Below, piece by piece: positions 26,857-34,896 of a stretch of 64,000 nucleotides of DNA (position 1 is its first letter; each line of letters starts with the position of its first letter). The DNA lies in NCBI GenBank assembly GCA_964244725.1, contig CAXTJQ010000004.1:158747-222746 (forward strand), given 5' to 3'. The notes under the pieces are model-generated. The model made no database searches, was not told the origin of the DNA, and worked only from the letters and a program-made list of their open reading frames with translations. The stretch is from Kumtagia sp964244725 (lineage in GTDB: Bacteria > Pseudomonadota > Alphaproteobacteria > Rhizobiales > Rhizobiaceae). Position numbers and translations under genes: made by a program.

Positions 26857-27744
26857 ATGTCGAGCGCGATGCCCCTGCAGCCCGTCGAACGCATCTTCGC
26901 CGGGATCGTGCTGACCAGCATCGCCTATGCGCTCTTCTCGGCGCAGGACGCGGCGATCAAGCTGCTCGTCGTGGGTCTCAGCGTCTGGCAGGTGCTGTTC
27001 TTCCGCAGCCTGGCGATCTTGTCGGGATGCCTGGCCCTCGGCGGTCCCCGCCTGTTCCGCGACGCGCTCCGCTCGCACATCTTCAAGCCCATGATGCTGC
27101 GCAGCGTCATCATCCTGGCGGCGTGGCTGTGCTACTATTCGGCGGCGCGATCGATGCAGCTCGCGGAGATGACGACGATCTATTTCGCCGCGCCGGTCAT
27201 CGTGACGATCCTCTCGGTGTTGGTGCTGAAGGAAAAAGTACCGGCGATACGGTGGGTAGCGGTCTGCCTCGGCTTCGTCGGCGTCTTCGTCGCCTGCGAT
27301 CCGGCCACGCTCGGCCTGTCCGTTCCCGTCGTCCTGGTGCTTGCCGCGGCCTCCCTCTGGGCGCTGTCGATCGTTCTCCTGCGCAAGATCGCGCTCGCCG
27401 AGCGCACGATGATCCAGCTCGTCCTCAACAACGCCTTCTACATCGTCGTGGCCGGCATTCCGATGGCCCTGGCCTGGACGACGCCGACAGGTGGCGAACT
27501 CGGTCTGCTCGTCACCGTGGGTCTGTTCGGCGGCGGCGCGCAATACCTCCTGTTCGAAGGCATGAAGCGGGCGCCGGCCTCCGTCATCGCGCCTTTCGAA
27601 TACACGTCGCTCGTCTGGTCCTTCGTCTTCGGCTATCTGATCTGGGCCGACATCCCTCGCGACACCGTCTTCATCGGCGCGACGCTGATCGTCGCGGCCG
27701 GGCTGATGATCATCGGCGCCGAACATCTGCGGACGCGACGCTGA
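26857..27744 (+). CDS. DMT superfamily transporter (EamA domains)
   Basis: A 295-aa inner-membrane protein with about ten hydrophobic helices arranged as two EamA repeats, of the drug/metabolite transporter superfamily. Typical segments are YYSAARSMQLAEMTTIYFAAP in the first repeat and GMKRAPASVIAPFEYTSLVW in the second. Members export metabolites such as amino acids; the substrate is unknown. The ATG at 26857 begins MSSAMPLQPVERIFAG. A second, distinct DMT gene follows 64 bases later on the same strand. Confidence 0.88.
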   Translation: MSSAMPLQPVERIFAGIVLTSIAYALFSAQDAAIKLLVVGLSVWQVLFFRSLAILSGCLALGGPRLFRDALRSHIFKPMMLRSVIILAAWLCYYSAARSMQLAEMTTIYFAAPVIVTILSVLVLKEKVPAIRWVAVCLGFVGVFVACDPATLGLSVPVVLVLAAASLWALSIVLLRKIALAERTMIQLVLNNAFYIVVAGIPMALAWTTPTGGELGLLVTVGLFGGGAQYLLFEGMKRAPASVIAPFEYTSLVWSFVFGYLIWADIPRDTVFIGATLIVAAGLMIIGAEHLRTRR

Positions 27745-27808
27745 GCACTGCCGACAGACCGCCGTCAGGAGCCGCGAGTTATGACGAGCGGCGGCGGAAA
27801 GGGAACCG

Positions 27809-28723
27809 ATGCCGGTGAGAGAAGGCAAGTCTGGCGAGCACATGCTTGGCGTCGGCCTCGTCTCGGCGTCGGCCGTCGTGTTCGGTCTCGCCGGGGTGTT
27901 GACCAAATCGATCCGGGCCGATGCGCTGACGATCAATTGCTGGCGCGGCCTGGTCGGCGGACTGCTGGTGACCGCCTATGTCTACTGGCGGCGACGGCGC
28001 GAAAAGTCCCCGGGCTCGCCGCGGCTCGGCTGGCGCGGATGGCTGATCGCCTTCGTCGGCGCGGGCGCAAGCCTCGCTTTCATCGCGGCGTTCAAGGCCA
28101 CCTATGTCGCCAATGTTGCGATCATCTACGCCACCGCTCCGTTCGTCGCGGCCATCCTCGCCTGGCTGGTCGCCGGCGAGCGGATGCGGCGGCGGACGGC
28201 AATCGCCGCCGCGGCGTCCATAGCGGGCGTGGGGCTGATGGTCGCCTCGGGCCTTGGCGCAGACAGGCTTTTCGGCGACGGGCTGGCCATGCTCATGACG
28301 AGCGGAAGCGCGCTCTACATGGTGCTGGTCCGCAGGTTCCGCGACACGCCCGCAGTCTGGGCCGGCGCGGTGTCGTCTTTCCTGTTGTTCGCGCTCGGGT
28401 GGTTCGTGACCGATCCCTTGACGATCTCGGGACGCGACGCGGTTCTGCTAGCAGGTTTCGGCGCGTCCTTCGCCGTCGCATCCGTGCTCTGGACCGAGGG
28501 CGCCAGGCTGATTCCCTCCTCCGAGGCCGGATTGCTCGGCGCGGCCGAGGCGCCGTTCGCCATCGTCTTCGGCTGGCTCTTTCTCTCCGAATGGCCGCCG
28601 GCCTCAACCATCGTCGGCGGCTCGATTACGCTCGCCGCCGTATGCTGGCATGCCGGGCGCGATTGGCGAGAGCGCCAATGCGCCCCGCCGCGCCGTTCAG
28701 GCCCCGGCATGTCACAGATCTAA
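27809..28723 (+). CDS. DMT superfamily transporter (EamA domains)
   Basis: A 304-aa ten-helix EamA-type carrier of the same superfamily as its upstream neighbour, but not a close copy. Segments such as VFGLAGVLTKSIRADALTIN, FKATYVANVAIIYATAPFV and SSEAGLLGAAEAPFAIVFGW fit the two repeats. The ATG at 27809 has AAAGGGAACC upstream. A terminator-like hairpin follows at 28817, closing the two-gene unit. The exported substrate is unknown. Confidence 0.88.
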   Translation: MPVREGKSGEHMLGVGLVSASAVVFGLAGVLTKSIRADALTINCWRGLVGGLLVTAYVYWRRRREKSPGSPRLGWRGWLIAFVGAGASLAFIAAFKATYVANVAIIYATAPFVAAILAWLVAGERMRRRTAIAAAASIAGVGLMVASGLGADRLFGDGLAMLMTSGSALYMVLVRRFRDTPAVWAGAVSSFLLFALGWFVTDPLTISGRDAVLLAGFGASFAVASVLWTEGARLIPSSEAGLLGAAEAPFAIVFGWLFLSEWPPASTIVGGSITLAAVCWHAGRDWRERQCAPPRRSGPGMSQI

Positions 28724-28816
28724 AAGTCGATCCGTCGCGGAACCAAGCGGCAAGCCGCTCGTTCGGCGCGCGACGGGCCTCCTCCCAAGCTCACCCCCCG
28801 TGCCCGTCACAACTCA

Positions 28817-28845
28817 AGCCAGCCATCGCGGTTGGCTTTTTCTTT
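28817..28845 (+). terminator. Intrinsic terminator after DMT genes
   Basis: AGCCAGCC-ATCGC-GGTTGGCT forms an 8-bp stem (one G-U pair) followed directly by TTTTTCTTT, about 95 bases past the DMT stop and 90 bases before the next gene. Together these are a good Rho-independent terminator. Confidence 0.75.
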
Positions 28846-28934
28846 GTTCGACGCTCCATTGACGCAACAGACCGTTCGGCTAGAGATTGGCCGGCGGTCG
28901 CGCAGCCGTGGCCGGACACGTTGGGAGGCGCTTC

Positions 28935-31160
28935 ATGATCCTGACTGGCGTCATCATCGCAGCGGTCGCGGGCGTTTATCTAGGGCTGGCAGGGCTTCAG
29001 GCGGTCATGCTCCGGCTTTCGTTTCGTCAGGCGCTTCTCTATCTTCCGTTCAAGCTCGCCTACCGCATCGACGATGCGCCAATCCGCCTGGCGCGCAAGG
29101 CGGATGCGCCGGTCGTCTACGTCGTCACGCATCGCTCCAAGATCGAGCCGGCGCTGATGCTGTCGCTGCTGCCGGACGACACGCTGCACATCCTCGACGC
29201 CTATTCGGCAACCGTGGCATGGCTGGAACCCTGGCGGGCGATGGCGCGCACGATCGCCTTCAACGCCGAGCATGTGTTCGTCAGCCGGCGGCTGGTCCAG
29301 GTCCTGAAGCGAAAGGGCAGGATCGCCGTCTATATTCCGGAGAACGTCGAGCCCGACATGAGGGCGTTCCGCCTCTACCGCGCCGTTTCGCGCATCGCGA
29401 TCGCCGCGGAGGCGCGCATCGTCCCGATCTTCATCGACGGCGCGCGGCAACTCCCGACGGCGCTGGCGCCCAATGGCGAGAAGGCCAAGCGCCTGTTCCC
29501 CTGGCTGCGGATCGGCGTATTGCGGGCGGCGACGATTCCCGAGCTGGTCGCCGAGGGCGGCGTCCAGGCTACCGGATCGAACGCCTTGTTCGATCGCATC
29601 GCGCAGACCCGCAGCGCGACGAAGTTCAGCGGCCTCACCATCTTCCAGGCCGCGGTCGCGGCCGCGCAACGCTTCAGCCCCGACCGCGCGATCGTCGCCG
29701 ACACGATCACCGGAAGCCTGAGTTACCGCAGGATGCTCATCGCCGTGCGCATCTTCGCGGGCCGGTTCGCGCGCATCACGGCACCGGGTGAAACCGTCGG
29801 CTTGCTCTTGCCCAACGCCAACGGCGTGGCGATCTCCCTGCTCGGTCTGCTGTCCGGCGGCAGGGTCGCGGGCATGCTCAACTACTCAGCCGGTCCGGCC
29901 GCCATCGCCTCGGCGGTCACGACCGCGCTCATCCGCACCGTCATCTCATCGCGCGGATTCGTCGAGAAGGCGAAGCTGGAGGACATCGTCAAAGCCGTCG
30001 AAAACGGCGGCGCGCGCATCGTCTGGATCGAGGATCTGCGCGACGGAATCACGCCATTCGACAAGCTCGCGGCGGCTGTGCTCTGGCGCAGCGCGGTGGC
30101 CACGCAGAATGACAAAGGCCCAGCCGTCGTCATGTTCACCTCAGGCTCGGAGGGCGCACCCAAGGCGATCGTGCTATCGCATGTCAACCTCGTGACGAAC
30201 GCCATGCAGGTCGAGGCGCGGCTGGCGATCACGCGCGAGGATTCGCTGCTCAACGTGCTGCCGGTGTTCCATGCCTTCGGCCTGACCGGCGGCGTCATCC
30301 TGCCGATGCTGACCGGCGTGCGGTCGCTGCTCTACCCCTCGCCCCTGCACTACAAGGCAATCCCGCTGCTCGCCGCCAAGGAAATGCCGACGATCCTGTT
30401 TGCCACCGACACGTTCCTCGCGGCCTACGCCAAGGCCGCCGCCGACGGCGCCTTTTCCAGCATCCGGCTCGTGGTCGCCGGCGCCGAGCCCTTGCGAGAG
30501 CCGACCCGACAGGTCTGGCGGGAGCGGTTTGGGGTTCCGATCTTGGAGGGGTACGGGATGACCGAGGCTTCGCCGGTGCTTGCGCTCAATACGGCGACGC
30601 ACGGACGCGAGGGTTCGGTCGGCCGCATGCTGCCCGGCATCCGCGTCCGGCTCGAGCCGGTCGAGGGGCTCGCCGGGGGATCGCGCCTGTTCGTATCCGG
30701 TCCCAACATCATGCTCGGCTCCATCGCGGCCGACCGTCCCGGAGTGGTCGGGCCCGCCGCCGGAGCGTGGCATGACACCGGCGACATCGTGACCATCGAC
30801 CGCGAGGGCTTCGTGACCTTGCGGGGCCGCGCCAAGCGCTTCGCCAAGATCGCCGGCGAGATGGTGTCCCTGGCCGCCGTCGAGACGTTGGCGCACGGGA
30901 TTTGGCCGGACGATCGCCATGCCGTGGTGAGCGTGCCGGATGCGCGCCGCGGCGAGCGGCTGGTGCTGGTCACGACGGCCGCGAATGCAGAAACGGCGGA
31001 CCTGCAGCGCCATGCCAAGGATGCAGGCGCCTCGGCCCTCGGCGTGCCGGGCGACATCGTCAAGGTCCAGGAACTGCCGCTGACGGGGACGGGCAAGGTC
31101 GACCATCGCGCGATCCGGCAGTTGGCGATCGAACGCCTCGGCGTCGCGGCGGCCGCCTAA
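28935..31160 (+). CDS. AMP-binding acyl-ACP synthetase / acyltransferase-like fusion (Aas-like)
   Basis: A 741-aa protein with the layout of bifunctional Aas: an N-terminal membrane helix (1-20), a PlsC-like acyltransferase domain (about 50-190) and a complete adenylate-forming domain (about 250-735). ANL motifs are intact: TSGSEGAPK (about 402), EGYGMTEASPV, AWHDTGDIV, GRAKRFAKIAGEMVS and the catalytic lysine in LTGTGKVDH. The acyltransferase motifs are altered: HX4D reads HRSKIE, and FPEG reads IPEN. So acyl activation looks functional, while acyl transfer is doubtful. The ATG at 28935 has a strong GGGAGG. It is convergent with pssA, overlapping it by 4 bases. A role in lysophospholipid or fatty-acid recycling is inferred. 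Confidence 0.8.
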   Translation: MILTGVIIAAVAGVYLGLAGLQAVMLRLSFRQALLYLPFKLAYRIDDAPIRLARKADAPVVYVVTHRSKIEPALMLSLLPDDTLHILDAYSATVAWLEPWRAMARTIAFNAEHVFVSRRLVQVLKRKGRIAVYIPENVEPDMRAFRLYRAVSRIAIAAEARIVPIFIDGARQLPTALAPNGEKAKRLFPWLRIGVLRAATIPELVAEGGVQATGSNALFDRIAQTRSATKFSGLTIFQAAVAAAQRFSPDRAIVADTITGSLSYRRMLIAVRIFAGRFARITAPGETVGLLLPNANGVAISLLGLLSGGRVAGMLNYSAGPAAIASAVTTALIRTVISSRGFVEKAKLEDIVKAVENGGARIVWIEDLRDGITPFDKLAAAVLWRSAVATQNDKGPAVVMFTSGSEGAPKAIVLSHVNLVTNAMQVEARLAITREDSLLNVLPVFHAFGLTGGVILPMLTGVRSLLYPSPLHYKAIPLLAAKEMPTILFATDTFLAAYAKAAADGAFSSIRLVVAGAEPLREPTRQVWRERFGVPILEGYGMTEASPVLALNTATHGREGSVGRMLPGIRVRLEPVEGLAGGSRLFVSGPNIMLGSIAADRPGVVGPAAGAWHDTGDIVTIDREGFVTLRGRAKRFAKIAGEMVSLAAVETLAHGIWPDDRHAVVSVPDARRGERLVLVTTAANAETADLQRHAKDAGASALGVPGDIVKVQELPLTGTGKVDHRAIRQLAIERLGVAAAA

Positions 31161-31981
31161 TCGTTCTCGGCAGTCGGCGGCGGCGCCCGGGGGCTGCCCG
31201 CCTCGATGAGCGCGCGGCGCGAATAGGCGCGCGCGCTGAGCGGCAGGAAGATCAGATAGGCGAGCACCGAGACCGAAAGCGTCTCCCACGTGTAGGTGAA
31301 GAGCAGCATGGTGAAGAAGACGAGGAACAGGATCGCCGGGATCGCCTTGTCGCCGGGCACCCGCAGCTTCTTGCCGGAATAGATCGGCAGGCGGCTGACC
31401 AGAAGGAAGGCGACCAGAATGGCGTAGGCCGATCCGACGAAGGCCAGGGTCCGGGCCGGCTCGATCGCGCCGATGAAGACCAGATAAACCGGCAGGAGGA
31501 GGACGACGGCGCCCATCGGCGCCGGAACGCCGACAAAATACTCGCCCTGCCACGCCGGCCGGTCGAGATCCTCGTCGAGGACGTTGAAGCGCGCGAGCCG
31601 CAGCCCGCAGGCGATCGCATAGAGGAGCGCCGCGATCCAGCCGATCGGTCCGGCGAGGTGAAGCAGGAAGGCGTAGAACACGAGCGCCGGCGCGACGCCG
31701 AAATTGACGATGTCGGCCAGCGAATCCATCTGCGCGCCGAATTTCGACGTCGCCTTCAGCATCCGCGCGATGCGCCCGTCGATGCCGTCCAGGAAGGCGG
31801 CGATCAGGACCATCACGACCGCGACTTCGAAGCGGTGTTCGAAGGCGAGCCTTATGCCCGACAGTCCGGCGCAGATCGCCAGCACCGTGATGATGTTGGG
31901 CAGCATCATCCGCAGCGGGATTTCCCGGATTCGGGGACCGCCCCGCCCGTGCGGCTCGAAGCGCTGAAAAAAGCCCGCCAT
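31157..31981 (-). CDS. pssA: CDP-diacylglycerol--serine O-phosphatidyltransferase
   Basis: PssA makes phosphatidylserine, the precursor of phosphatidylethanolamine. The 274-aa membrane protein has the CDP-alcohol phosphotransferase signature DGIDGRIARMLKATSKFGAQ followed by the aspartates of MDSLAD (about residues 65-90). About seven hydrophobic segments cover most of the rest, and MMLPNIITVLAICAGL is a typical type II PssA start. It lies 6 bases downstream of psd, giving a psd-pssA operon as in other rhizobia. Confidence 0.96.
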   Translation of the reverse strand: MAGFFQRFEPHGRGGPRIREIPLRMMLPNIITVLAICAGLSGIRLAFEHRFEVAVVMVLIAAFLDGIDGRIARMLKATSKFGAQMDSLADIVNFGVAPALVFYAFLLHLAGPIGWIAALLYAIACGLRLARFNVLDEDLDRPAWQGEYFVGVPAPMGAVVLLLPVYLVFIGAIEPARTLAFVGSAYAILVAFLLVSRLPIYSGKKLRVPGDKAIPAILFLVFFTMLLFTYTWETLSVSVLAYLIFLPLSARAYSRRALIEAGSPRAPPPTAEND

Positions 31982-31987
31982 CGCGGC

Positions 31988-32686
31988 CTACGAAACCCGA
32001 ACGATCGGCGTCGCGGCCAGGCCGCCGAACTCCGCGATCACCGTCTCGCCGGCGACCGCCGTCTGGCCGACCGACACGCGGGGTGAGGCGGCCGCCGGCA
32101 GGAAGATGTCGACGCGGGAGCCGAAGCGGATCAGGCCGATGCGCTCGCCGATGCCGATATTGCCGTTCGGCTCTGCCCAGCAGACGATGCGCCGCGCCAC
32201 CAGGCCGGCGATCTGGACGACCGCGACGATGCCGTTCGGGCTCTCGATGACGAGGCCGTTGCGTTCGTTCTCGCTGCTCGCCTTGTCCAGTTCGGCATTC
32301 AGGAACTTGCCGGGCCGATGCTCGATCCTGGTGATGCGACCGCGCACCGGGGAGCGGTTCACATGGCAGGAAAAAACGTTCATGAACACCGAGATGCGCG
32401 TCATCTCCTCCGCGCCGAGCCCGAGTTCGCGCGGCGGCGCCGACAGGCCGACCGCCGAGACGATGCCGTCGGCGGCGCTGATGACGAGCCGATCGTCCGC
32501 GGGGGTGACGCGCTGCGGATCGCGGAAGAAATAGACGCACCAGGCCGTCAGGATCAGGCCTATCCAAAGCAGATGGGCCGAAAAATAGCCGAGCAGCAGC
32601 GCGATGACGGCAAAGACCGCGATGAACGGCCAGCCCTCGCGATGCACGGGCACGAGGGCGTTCCTGATCGTATCGAGAAAATGCAT
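31988..32686 (-). CDS. psd: Phosphatidylserine decarboxylase (short, pyruvoyl)
   Basis: Psd decarboxylates phosphatidylserine to phosphatidylethanolamine. The 232-aa protein is of the short type. The proenzyme is cleaved at a Gly-Ser pair to give the pyruvoyl group, here RFGSRVD with Ser190. Two N-terminal hydrophobic helices (about 20-55) precede the catalytic domain, with YFFRDPQRV and FMNVFSCHVNRSPVRG as strong markers. It is the first gene of the psd-pssA pair; the ABC transporter gene upstream is separated by 75 bases. Confidence 0.97.
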   Translation of the reverse strand: MHFLDTIRNALVPVHREGWPFIAVFAVIALLLGYFSAHLLWIGLILTAWCVYFFRDPQRVTPADDRLVISAADGIVSAVGLSAPPRELGLGAEEMTRISVFMNVFSCHVNRSPVRGRITRIEHRPGKFLNAELDKASSENERNGLVIESPNGIVAVVQIAGLVARRIVCWAEPNGNIGIGERIGLIRFGSRVDIFLPAAASPRVSVGQTAVAGETVIAEFGGLAATPIVRVS

Positions 32687-32761
32687 CCGCTGGGGGCGTC
32701 CAATGATTGTGCGGCCTGATTAGCGGAAAGGCGCCGATGCCGCAACGCACGAGGACGCGCG

Positions 32762-34732
32762 CTAAACCTGCACTTCCGGCGTCCGGCGGCGGGTGACGAC
32801 GCCGTCCTCGTCGGCCTCGCGGGCGCGGCGCAGCCGTTCCTCGGCCTCCGTCGCCTCGCGCTGGCGCGCCCACATCGATGCGTAGAGGCCATCGCGCGCC
32901 ATCAGGTCGGCATGCGCGCCGCGTTCGGCAATCCGTCCGTCCCTGAGCACGATGATCTCGTCGGCGTGGATGACCGTCGACAGCCGATGCGCGATGACGA
33001 TCGTGGTCCGGCCGCGACTGACGAGGTCGAGGGCCGCCTGGATTTCCTGTTCGGTATGCGAATCCAGCGCCGAGGTCGCCTCGTCGAGCATCAGGATCGG
33101 CGGGCTCTTGAGAATCGTGCGGGCGATCGCAACGCGCTGCTTCTCGCCGCCCGACAGTTTCAGCCCGCGCTCGCCGACCATGGTCGCATAGCCGTCCGGC
33201 AGGCGCTGGATGAACGGCCCAATCTGCGCGAGGTCGGCCGCCTTCTGGACATCCTCCTCGCTGGCGTCCATGCGGCCGTAGCGGATATTGTAGGCGATGG
33301 TGTCGTTGAACAGCACGGTGTCCTGCGGCACCATGCCGATCGCGGCGCGCAGGCTCTCCTGGGTCGCGTCGCGGATGTCGCGCCCATCGATCAGAATCGC
33401 GCCCTTCTGGATGTCGTAGAAGCGGAACAGCAGGCGCGAAATGGTCGACTTGCCGGCCCCCGAGGGACCGACGATCGCCACCGTCTTGCCGGCCGGGATT
33501 TCGAAGCTGACGCCTTTCAGGATCTCGCGATTCGGATCGTAGGAGAAATGCACGTCGCGGAATTCGACGCGGCCCTCCTCGACCGCCAGCGGGACGGCGC
33601 CAGGCCGGTCGGCGACCTCGGCGGGAACTTCGAGCAAGCCGAACATCTGTTCGATGTCGGTCAGGCCCTGCCGGACTTCGCGGTAGATGAAGCCGATGAA
33701 GTTGAGCGGCACCGAAAGCTGCATCAGCAGCGCGTTGATGAAGACGAAATCGCCGATCGTCTGGGTGCCGGCTGAGACTTCACGCGCCGAAAGCACCATG
33801 ACGGCCATCATGCCGATGCCGAAAATCACGCCCTGGCCGAAGTTCAGCCAGCCGAGCGAGGTCCAGGTCTTGGTCGCGGCGATCTCGTAGCGCGCCATCG
33901 AGCGGTCGAAGCGCTGCGCTTCCATACTCTCGTTGTTGAAGTATTTGACCGTCTCGAAATTGAGCAGCGAGTCGATCGCCTTGGTGTTGGCGTCGGTGTC
34001 GGACTCGTTCATCTCGCGGCGGATCGAGATGCGCCAGTCGCTCGCCCAGACCGTGAACCAGGTGTAGCCGGCGACCGTCACGGCGACGACGACCACGTAG
34101 ATGACGCCGTAGGTCAGCGCGAAGATGATCGCGGTGAGCGCGAATTCGAGGATGGTCGGCAGCGTGTTCAGGATCGTGAAACGGACGATCGTCTCAATGC
34201 CCTTGGTGCCGCGCTCGATGATGCGCGACAGGCCGCCCGTGCGCCGCTCCAGGTGGAAGCGCAGCGAGAGTTCGTGCATGTGGACGAAGGTCCTGAAAGC
34301 GAGCTTGCGCACGGCGTACTGGCCGACGCTGGCAAACAGCGCATCGCGCAACTGGTTGAGCGCGACCTGCAGGATGCGCACGATATTGTAGGCTATCACG
34401 AGGGCGGCGGGCACCAGAAGAAAATCCGGCAGCGGCGGGGGGGCCGCATGATTGCCCGAAAGCGCGTTGGTCGCCCATTTGAAGAAATAGGGCACCGCGA
34501 TCAGGACCAGCTTGGAAACGACCAGATAGAAGGTCGCCCAGACCACCCGCAGCTTGAGGTCGCGGCGCTCGGCCGGCCACATGTAGGGCCAAAGGTAAAG
34601 CAGCGTGCGCAGCGTCGCGCCCGAATCCCCCGAAACTGACTTGTCGGCCAAACCGTCCGCCTTCCAACCTGTCTCGATCGCCGGGCCGATCGGCTCGCTC
34701 GACCTGGATCGTTTCCTTTGGAGCCGCCTCAT
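32762..34732 (-). CDS. ATM1-type ABC transporter (fused permease and ATPase)
   Basis: A 656-aa half-transporter with an N-terminal membrane domain (six helices, about 60-330) and a C-terminal ATPase. It has Walker A GPSGAGKST, the signature LSGGEKQRVAIA, Walker B ILMLDEATSALD and the H-loop IAHRLST. The membrane domain shows the ATM1/HMT signatures FHLERRTGGLSRIIERGTKG and DSLLNFETVKYFNNE. Bacterial ATM1 relatives export glutathione-linked compounds and help with heavy-metal tolerance; mitochondrial ones serve Fe-S cluster assembly. I use the ATG at 34732; a GTG at 34756 would add 8 residues. It probably dimerises. Confidence 0.92.
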   Translation of the reverse strand: MRRLQRKRSRSSEPIGPAIETGWKADGLADKSVSGDSGATLRTLLYLWPYMWPAERRDLKLRVVWATFYLVVSKLVLIAVPYFFKWATNALSGNHAAPPPLPDFLLVPAALVIAYNIVRILQVALNQLRDALFASVGQYAVRKLAFRTFVHMHELSLRFHLERRTGGLSRIIERGTKGIETIVRFTILNTLPTILEFALTAIIFALTYGVIYVVVVAVTVAGYTWFTVWASDWRISIRREMNESDTDANTKAIDSLLNFETVKYFNNESMEAQRFDRSMARYEIAATKTWTSLGWLNFGQGVIFGIGMMAVMVLSAREVSAGTQTIGDFVFINALLMQLSVPLNFIGFIYREVRQGLTDIEQMFGLLEVPAEVADRPGAVPLAVEEGRVEFRDVHFSYDPNREILKGVSFEIPAGKTVAIVGPSGAGKSTISRLLFRFYDIQKGAILIDGRDIRDATQESLRAAIGMVPQDTVLFNDTIAYNIRYGRMDASEEDVQKAADLAQIGPFIQRLPDGYATMVGERGLKLSGGEKQRVAIARTILKSPPILMLDEATSALDSHTEQEIQAALDLVSRGRTTIVIAHRLSTVIHADEIIVLRDGRIAERGAHADLMARDGLYASMWARQREATEAEERLRRAREADEDGVVTRRRTPEVQV

Positions 34733-34896
34733 CTGCCGTCGCGGCGCGGCGCACAATCGTTTCGCGACAGCATTCGGGCAAGCGCCGATCGCCTCGGCCG
34801 GCGAAGCCTACCGTCCGAGTGACGCAGGCGTTTGCAGACGCTGAGATACGGTCGATTGCGAAAGGTTCAAGGCGCTGCCGGCAAGATCGACGCCGT

